A stretch of 35,160 bases of DNA, taken from assembly GCA_003221005.1 (NCBI GenBank), contig QHTZ01000096.1, forward strand, positions 1 through 35,160, read 5' to 3'. The stretch is from Gemmatimonadota bacterium (GTDB lineage: Bacteria; Gemmatimonadota; Gemmatimonadetes; Gemmatimonadales; GWC2-71-9). Below are positions 31,685 to 35,160 of this stretch, one piece after another. The stretch's first letter is position 1; the number at the start of each line of letters is the position of its first letter. The notes under the pieces were generated by a model. The model did not search any database and was not told the DNA's origin. It saw nothing but the letters and a program-made list of their open reading frames with translations. The position numbers were made by a program, and so were the translations under genes.

Positions 31685-32719
31685 GTGGCGCCGCGCTGGG
31701 CGAGCGGGGGGAGGGGAGCCTGGCTCATCGGGCTCGCGGTCACCGTCGTGCTCCTCGCCTGGGCGCTGCACGGGGTGGACCCCGGCGCTGTGCTCAATCA
31801 CCTGCGCCGTGCCGACCCCCTCCTGTTCTTCGTCGCGATCGCGCTCGCGACCGCCACATTTCCGCTGCGCACCATTCGCTGGCGCGTGATTCTGCGCGAC
31901 GCCGGTGGCGCGCGCTTCCCGCTCCAGCCTCTGTGGCACGCGACGGCAGTGGGATTCATGGCCAATAACCTCCTCCCCGCGCGCGCGGGCGAAGTCGCGC
32001 GCGCCTACCTCGCCCGGCGGCAGCTCCCCGTGCGCTTTACGACCGCCCTGGCGTCGATCGGCGTGGAGCGCGTGTTCGACGGGCTGATGATGGTGGCGCT
32101 ACTCGTGGTGGCGATCGCCGCGCCATCGTTCCCGCGCGATGCGACGATCGCGGGGACGTCGTTGTCGCGCGTCGCCACGGCAGGGGCAGCGCTGTTCGGC
32201 GCGGCGCTCGTCGTAGCGCTGCTGGTCGTGCACCGCCCCGCGCCCTGGCGCGCGCGGTTCGCACGGCTGCTCCACAAGCTGCTCCCGGCGCGCCACGCGG
32301 ACCGGTTGCTGCATTTCGCCGACGGCATCGTGGCGGGGCTTGCCGTGCTCAAGAGCCCCGGGCGCTTCGTTACCGTGGTCGGCTGGTCGCTCGTGCTCTG
32401 GACGATCAACGCCCTGTCGTTCGCGGTCTGCTTCCGCGCGTTCGGCCTGCCCGTCCCGTGGGTGGGGGCATTCCTCTTACAAGGGCTGATCGGTTTCGGC
32501 GTCGCCCTGCCGTCCTCGCCCGGGTTCTTCGGTCCGTTCGAAGCGGTGACCCGCGCGACGCTGGCGCTGTACGGCATTGGGGCCGACCGCGCGGTCAGCT
32601 ATGCGGTGGCTTACCACATCGGCGGCTTCATCCCGATCACCCTGCTGGGGCTGCACTCGCTGTCACGCAGTCACATCCGGCTCGCGGAGCTGCGGCGCGT
32701 CGAGACGGTTGAGGACTGA
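31685..32719 (+). CDS. Lysylphosphatidylglycerol synthase TM-type (UPF0104) membrane protein
   Basis: 344 aa from GTG 31685, 7 bp after the previous stop; no strong Shine-Dalgarno. The open frame continues upstream inside the previous gene but has no family-like sequence. About seven hydrophobic segments are seen: AWLIGLAVTVVLLAWALHGV, ADPLLFFVAIALATATFPLR, VVALLVVAIAAP-type and others. Family motifs are present: GFMANNLLPARAGEVARAYL and IGFGVALPSSPGFFGPFEAV. It is the flippase-like domain of MprF/LPG synthases without the aminoacyl-transferase domain, so a lipid or polyprenyl transporter role is possible. It is followed by ispE after 3 bp, which fits an isoprenoid context (inference). Confidence 0.9.
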   Translation: MAPRWASGGRGAWLIGLAVTVVLLAWALHGVDPGAVLNHLRRADPLLFFVAIALATATFPLRTIRWRVILRDAGGARFPLQPLWHATAVGFMANNLLPARAGEVARAYLARRQLPVRFTTALASIGVERVFDGLMMVALLVVAIAAPSFPRDATIAGTSLSRVATAGAALFGAALVVALLVVHRPAPWRARFARLLHKLLPARHADRLLHFADGIVAGLAVLKSPGRFVTVVGWSLVLWTINALSFAVCFRAFGLPVPWVGAFLLQGLIGFGVALPSSPGFFGPFEAVTRATLALYGIGADRAVSYAVAYHIGGFIPITLLGLHSLSRSHIRLAELRRVETVED

Positions 32720-32722
32720 GCT

Positions 32723-33667
32723 GTGACCGCCGAGTGCGTGCACCTGGCCGCGCACGCGAAGGTCAACCTCTTCCTCCGGATTCTCACGGGCCCTTCTCCC
32801 CGCGAGCGCGGTGGGTTCCACCAGCTGGAGACCGGGTTCGCGCTGCTCGAGCTCGCGGACGAGTTGGTGGTGCGGCGCACTGCCCACGACGTGACCCTCG
32901 AGGTGGACGGCGGAGGCCCCGACCTCGGGCCCGTGGACGAGAATCTCGCGGTGCGCGCGGCGCGGGCCGTGCTCGATGCCACGGGTCGCAAGTTCGGCGT
33001 CGCGATCGAGCTCACCAAACGAATTCCCGTGCGGGCGGGGTTGGGCGGGGGCTCGAGCGATGCCGCGGCGGCGCTGCACGCCGTCAACGCGCTTGCGCAC
33101 CACGCCGTCCCCGACGCCGAGCTGCTCCAGTTCGCGGCGCGCCTGGGCGCGGACGTCCCGTTCTTCGCGAGCGGCGCGCCGCTCGCCGTCGCATGGGGAC
33201 GGGGGGAGCGGCTGTTCCGGCTCGCGCCCCTCCCGGCGGCGCCGGTGCTCATCGCTGTACCCAAGATCGCCATCGCCACCGCCGACGCTTACCGCTGGTG
33301 GGACGAGCTGCATCCCACCCCCGAGGCGCGCGGCCCCGTGGTACTCGACGCGCCCGCGCTCGCTTCGTGGGGCAGCGTCGGACGCCTTGCCGGCAACGAC
33401 TTCGAATCGGTGGTGTTCGGCAAGCACAGCGCGCTGCGCACGCTGTTCGAGCGGATGGCCGGCACAAGTCCGTTCTGGGTACGACTGTGCGGCTCGGGGA
33501 GCGCGGTCGCGGCGGTGTACGCGAACGAGCGGCTGCGCGACGACGCGGCGATGATGCTGGGGGAGAAGCAGCAGCGGCTGATCAAGACGACGACGCGGGC
33601 TGCGCCTGCCCAACGGCCCGAGCCGAGCGTGGGGAGTGGCGGACCCGCCTCCGGCGGTGCAATCTGA
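32723..33667 (+). CDS. ispE: IspE, 4-diphosphocytidyl-2-C-methyl-D-erythritol kinase
   Basis: 314 aa from GTG 32723. It phosphorylates CDP-ME in the MEP isoprenoid pathway. GHMP-kinase motifs are clear: LAAHAKVNLFLRI at the start, IPVRAGLGGGSSDAAAALHA as the ATP-binding motif, LGADVPFFASG, and LCGSGSAVAAVY near the end. The D in GADVPF and K in AKVNLF are the expected catalytic or substrate-binding residues. The C-terminal 30 residues (QRPEPSVGSGGPASGGAI) go beyond E. coli IspE (283 aa) and look disordered. It lies 3 bp after the LPG-type gene, and the EF-like gene starts 27 bp after its stop. Confidence 0.97.
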   Translation: MTAECVHLAAHAKVNLFLRILTGPSPRERGGFHQLETGFALLELADELVVRRTAHDVTLEVDGGGPDLGPVDENLAVRAARAVLDATGRKFGVAIELTKRIPVRAGLGGGSSDAAAALHAVNALAHHAVPDAELLQFAARLGADVPFFASGAPLAVAWGRGERLFRLAPLPAAPVLIAVPKIAIATADAYRWWDELHPTPEARGPVVLDAPALASWGSVGRLAGNDFESVVFGKHSALRTLFERMAGTSPFWVRLCGSGSAVAAVYANERLRDDAAMMLGEKQQRLIKTTTRAAPAQRPEPSVGSGGPASGGAI

Positions 33668-33681
33668 ATGACGGGAATCAT

Positions 33682-33689
33682 GGGAGGGG
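33682..33689 (+). promoter_or_regulatory. Strong ribosome binding site deciding the start at 33695
   Basis: GGGAGGGG, 5 nt before ATG 33695. The open frame begins at 33668 but has no such site there. Confidence 0.75.
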
Positions 33690-33694
33690 TGCGT

Positions 33695-33952
33695 ATGCCA
33701 GAGGAGCTCGTGGGCAGCGTCGTTCACTATTTCAAGGGACCGAGCGTTGCCGTGGTGCGGATTAGCGGCGCCGCGCTCGCCATCGGCGACCGCATCCGGT
33801 TTCACGGCCACACGACGGACTTCACCGAGCAGGTCAGCTCGATGGAAGTAGACCACAAGAAGGTCGAGCGCGCTGGTCCGGGCGATGAGGTGGCGATCCA
33901 GGTGACCGACCGGACGCGGCCCCACGACCAAGTCCTGAAGGTCGTTGCCTGA
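33695..33952 (+). CDS. Translation elongation factor-like protein (EF-Tu domain 2 type)
   Basis: 85 aa from ATG 33695. A single beta-barrel domain like domain 2 of EF-Tu/SelB: MPEELVGSVVHYFKGPSVAV, VVRISGAALAIGDRIRFHGH, TTDFTEQVSSMEVDHKKVER, then AGPGDEVAIQVTDRTRPHDQ. It has no G domain, so it is not a GTPase. Small proteins of this kind are known as 'translation elongation factor-like', role unclear. It follows ispE by 27 bp and overlaps the next gene by 8 bp, so it belongs to the plus-strand operon. Confidence 0.92.
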   Translation: MPEELVGSVVHYFKGPSVAVVRISGAALAIGDRIRFHGHTTDFTEQVSSMEVDHKKVERAGPGDEVAIQVTDRTRPHDQVLKVVA

Positions 33953-34424
33953 TCCGCAGCGCTTCCGCGCCACGCTCTACGCCGTCGGCATCAATCGCTG
34001 CGTCGACGTTCCGGCCCGCGTCTCGCGGGCGCTCGGCGGCGCCGCCCGCATCCCGGTGCGCGGCGCGATTGGCGCAGTGGGCTTCGAGTCCACGCTCACG
34101 CCACGGGGGCACGGCCGCCACCGGCTGTTCGTCCACAGCCGCGTGTGGCGCACCCTGGGCGTAGACCGGGGAGCCGCAGTCACCGTGACCCTCGAGCCCG
34201 CGACCCCGCGCCCCGTCTCCGTGCCCCCGCTGCCGCCGGACCTGCGCGGGGCGCTCGGCCGGCGCCCCCTCGCCGCACGCGCCTTTTCGGCGCTCACGCC
34301 CACGCTGAAACGCGAGGTGATCCGCTGGCTCACCGCCGCCAAGCGCCCCGACACGCGGGAACGGCGCCTGGAGGTGGGACTCGAACGCATCGAGGAGCGC
34401 TACCAACGTCAGAGGCGACCATGA
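33945..34424 (+). CDS. DUF1905 / YdeI-OmpD-associated family protein
   Basis: 159 aa from a TTG start at 33945 that overlaps the previous stop by 8 bp. The N-terminal DUF1905 domain (PDPQRFRATLYAVGINRCVD through RGHGRHRLFVHSRVWRTLGV, then VTVTLEPATPRPV) is a small beta-barrel. The C-terminal helical part (LKREVIRWLTAAKRPDTRER) is the bacteriocin-protection/YdeI type. The function is not established; in some bacteria YdeI-like proteins affect envelope resistance. The length fits the two-part family. The stop overlaps the next start (ATGA, 34421-34424), suggesting coupling. Confidence 0.9.
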   Translation: MPDPQRFRATLYAVGINRCVDVPARVSRALGGAARIPVRGAIGAVGFESTLTPRGHGRHRLFVHSRVWRTLGVDRGAAVTVTLEPATPRPVSVPPLPPDLRGALGRRPLAARAFSALTPTLKREVIRWLTAAKRPDTRERRLEVGLERIEERYQRQRRP

Positions 34425-34627
34425 ACGAAGAAGCCTTCAACCTCTCGGTGCGCAAGTTCCTCAAGCACTTCGGCATCACGGCGCAGCGCGAGATCGAGAA
34501 GAGCGTTTACGCGGCGATTAACGCGGGCAAGCTCAAGGGGACCGAGATGCTCATGGCGCGGGCTCGCCTTGAGATCCAGGGACTGCCGATGGACCTCGTT
34601 ATCGAGCAGGAGATCACGCTCGCGTAG
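34421..34627 (+). CDS. DUF6494 family small protein
   Basis: 68 aa from ATG 34421, which overlaps the DUF1905 stop (ATGA). The sequence MNEEAFNLSVRKFLKHFGIT followed by AQREIEKSVYAAINAGKLKG fits the short DUF6494 family, which is predicted helical. The end is LEIQGLPMDLVIEQEITLA. The role is unknown. It is the last gene before tRNA-Gln. A longer open frame covers this stretch from 34145 but merely reads the DUF1905 gene in another frame. Confidence 0.88.
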   Translation: MNEEAFNLSVRKFLKHFGITAQREIEKSVYAAINAGKLKGTEMLMARARLEIQGLPMDLVIEQEITLA

Positions 34628-34681
34628 CGACTGTTGCCCGTCGCCACGAGCCTAGCGAAGTTGTAGCCACCGCACCGGCGC

Positions 34682-34752
34682 TGGCCCCTCGTCCAATGGC
34701 AGGACACCGGACTTTGGATCCGGGAATGGTGGTTCGAGCCCACCGGGGCCAA
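34682..34752 (+). tRNA. tRNA-Gln(TTG)
   Basis: Acceptor TGGCCCC (34682-34688) pairs with GGGGCCA (34745-34751), with discriminator A (34752). The first pair U-A is typical of tRNA-Gln. Anticodon stem CCGGA/TCCGG, loop CTTTGGA with anticodon TTG at 34714-34716. T stem GGTGG/CCACC with loop TTCGAGC. 71 nt, D arm with GTCC/GGAC. CCA is not encoded. Confidence 0.97.
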
Positions 34753-34811
34753 CTGCCCGTGAAGCCGGGTCAACTCCAGATCCGGTTGGCAACGGCGAGT
34801 CTAGCGCTGGT

Positions 34812-34848
34812 CCCCCAACGGCGGTTTGTTCGCCTTTGCTTTTGGGGG
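34812..34848. terminator. Hairpin between tRNA-Gln and the YceI-like gene (possible terminator or leader structure)
   Basis: CCCCCAA (34812-34818) is complementary to TTGGGGG (34842-34848), with an inner GGCG/CGCC (34820-34823 and 34831-34834). There is no T tract afterwards, so a classical terminator is not assured; it could equally be a leader structure of the next gene. The rest of 34753-34900 shows no gene. Confidence 0.35.
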
Positions 34849-34900
34849 CTCCTGGCAGCCCACTGGGGGCCGACCAACACGTCGTTTGGAGGAACCGCAT

Positions 34901-35160
34901 ATGAGGATTCGTTCACGCTCGCTCCACAGGCTGCTGCTGCGCACGCTCGCCGTCGCGCTCTTAGGCCTTCTCGCCGCGGGGGCACACGCGCCGGCGCAGA
35001 CCTGGACCGTGTATCCGAAAGCCAGTCTCGCCTGGTGGCAGGTAGATCCCCATTTAGGCCACCTGTGGGCGACGACGTGCCCCGAGGAGCCCTCGTGGAA
35101 GCCCGGTGCGGGGCACAGCTCGGGGTTTGGCAGCAATCCGGCGCTCATGAACGCACGCGA
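34901..35160 (+). CDS. YceI-like secreted protein, copy 2 (3' end beyond window)
   Basis: 86 codons seen, open to the window end. GGAGGA lies 7 nt before ATG 34901. The signal peptide is MRIRSRSLHRLLLRTLAVAL followed by LGLLAAGAHAPAQ. The mature start WTVYPKASLAWWQVDPHLGH is nearly the same as copy 1 (6585-7370), then ATTCPEEPSWKPG in parallel with ATTCPEEPTWYPG. The middle diverges. A 31-base stretch is identical at DNA level between the copies. Judging from copy 1, about 175 more residues should follow beyond the window. Confidence 0.88.
   Translation, partial: MRIRSRSLHRLLLRTLAVALLGLLAAGAHAPAQTWTVYPKASLAWWQVDPHLGHLWATTCPEEPSWKPGAGHSSGFGSNPALMNAR

Overview
The window is GC-rich bacterial chromosome with dense genes, many 4-base gene overlaps (ATGA or GTGA) and frequent GTG/TTG starts. 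Gene content (PEGA-tailed Ser/Thr kinase, DUF4159/DUF4175 pair, Ig-like and TPR envelope proteins, many lipoproteins and outer-membrane products) suggests a Gram-negative environmental bacterium, most likely Gemmatimonadota or a related lineage. That taxonomic guess is inference; no rRNA or marker tree is available here. I see no phage, transposase or CRISPR array.

Region 1 (1-9051, minus strand) is an envelope region. In transcription order it holds a two-domain DUF1259 lipoprotein, a small lipoprotein, a YceI-like secreted protein, a DUF4956 membrane protein followed 4 bp later by an outer-membrane barrel whose N-terminal half looks like a CotH/HipA-type kinase fold, and a translationally coupled trio (Ig-like lipoprotein, zinc-ribbon/PEGA Ser/Thr kinase, secreted FlgD-Ig-like protein cut by the window edge).

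Region 2 (9624-14080, plus strand) is a chromate-resistance module: full-length ChrB, ChrA and a stand-alone ChrB C-terminal domain, then a YncE-like beta-propeller and a DUF1080/LamG-like secreted protein. tRNA-Ser(GCT) and gltX follow.

Region 3 (28356 down to 15649, minus strand) reads as one long operon: thioredoxin, an unrecognised 338-aa protein, RsmI, DUF4159, DUF4175, a TPR protein, an 'asparagine synthetase B'-like exported protein, a DinG-type helicase with an N-terminal JAMM domain, and a proline-rich anchored protein. Most junctions overlap or are separated by a few bases.

Region 4 (28398-35160, mostly plus) carries methylmalonyl-CoA epimerase, pdxJ, a protein with three HPt-like modules, an LPG-synthase-type membrane protein, ispE, an EF-Tu-domain-2-like protein, DUF1905 and DUF6494 proteins, tRNA-Gln(TTG) and a second YceI-like gene cut by the window end.

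The most unusual signal is a set of short-period word arrays (7- or 8-bp units). Three of them are folded into palindromes, each built from a different word. Two lie inside the signal-peptide/mature-domain junctions of two exported proteins of the same operon, one fills the tRNA-Ser/gltX leader, and a small non-palindromic one covers the gltX stop codon. Because the periods are not multiples of three, copy-number change would shift the reading frame. They are the best candidates here for something undescribed, together with the kinase-like/barrel fusion and the JAMM-DinG fusion.
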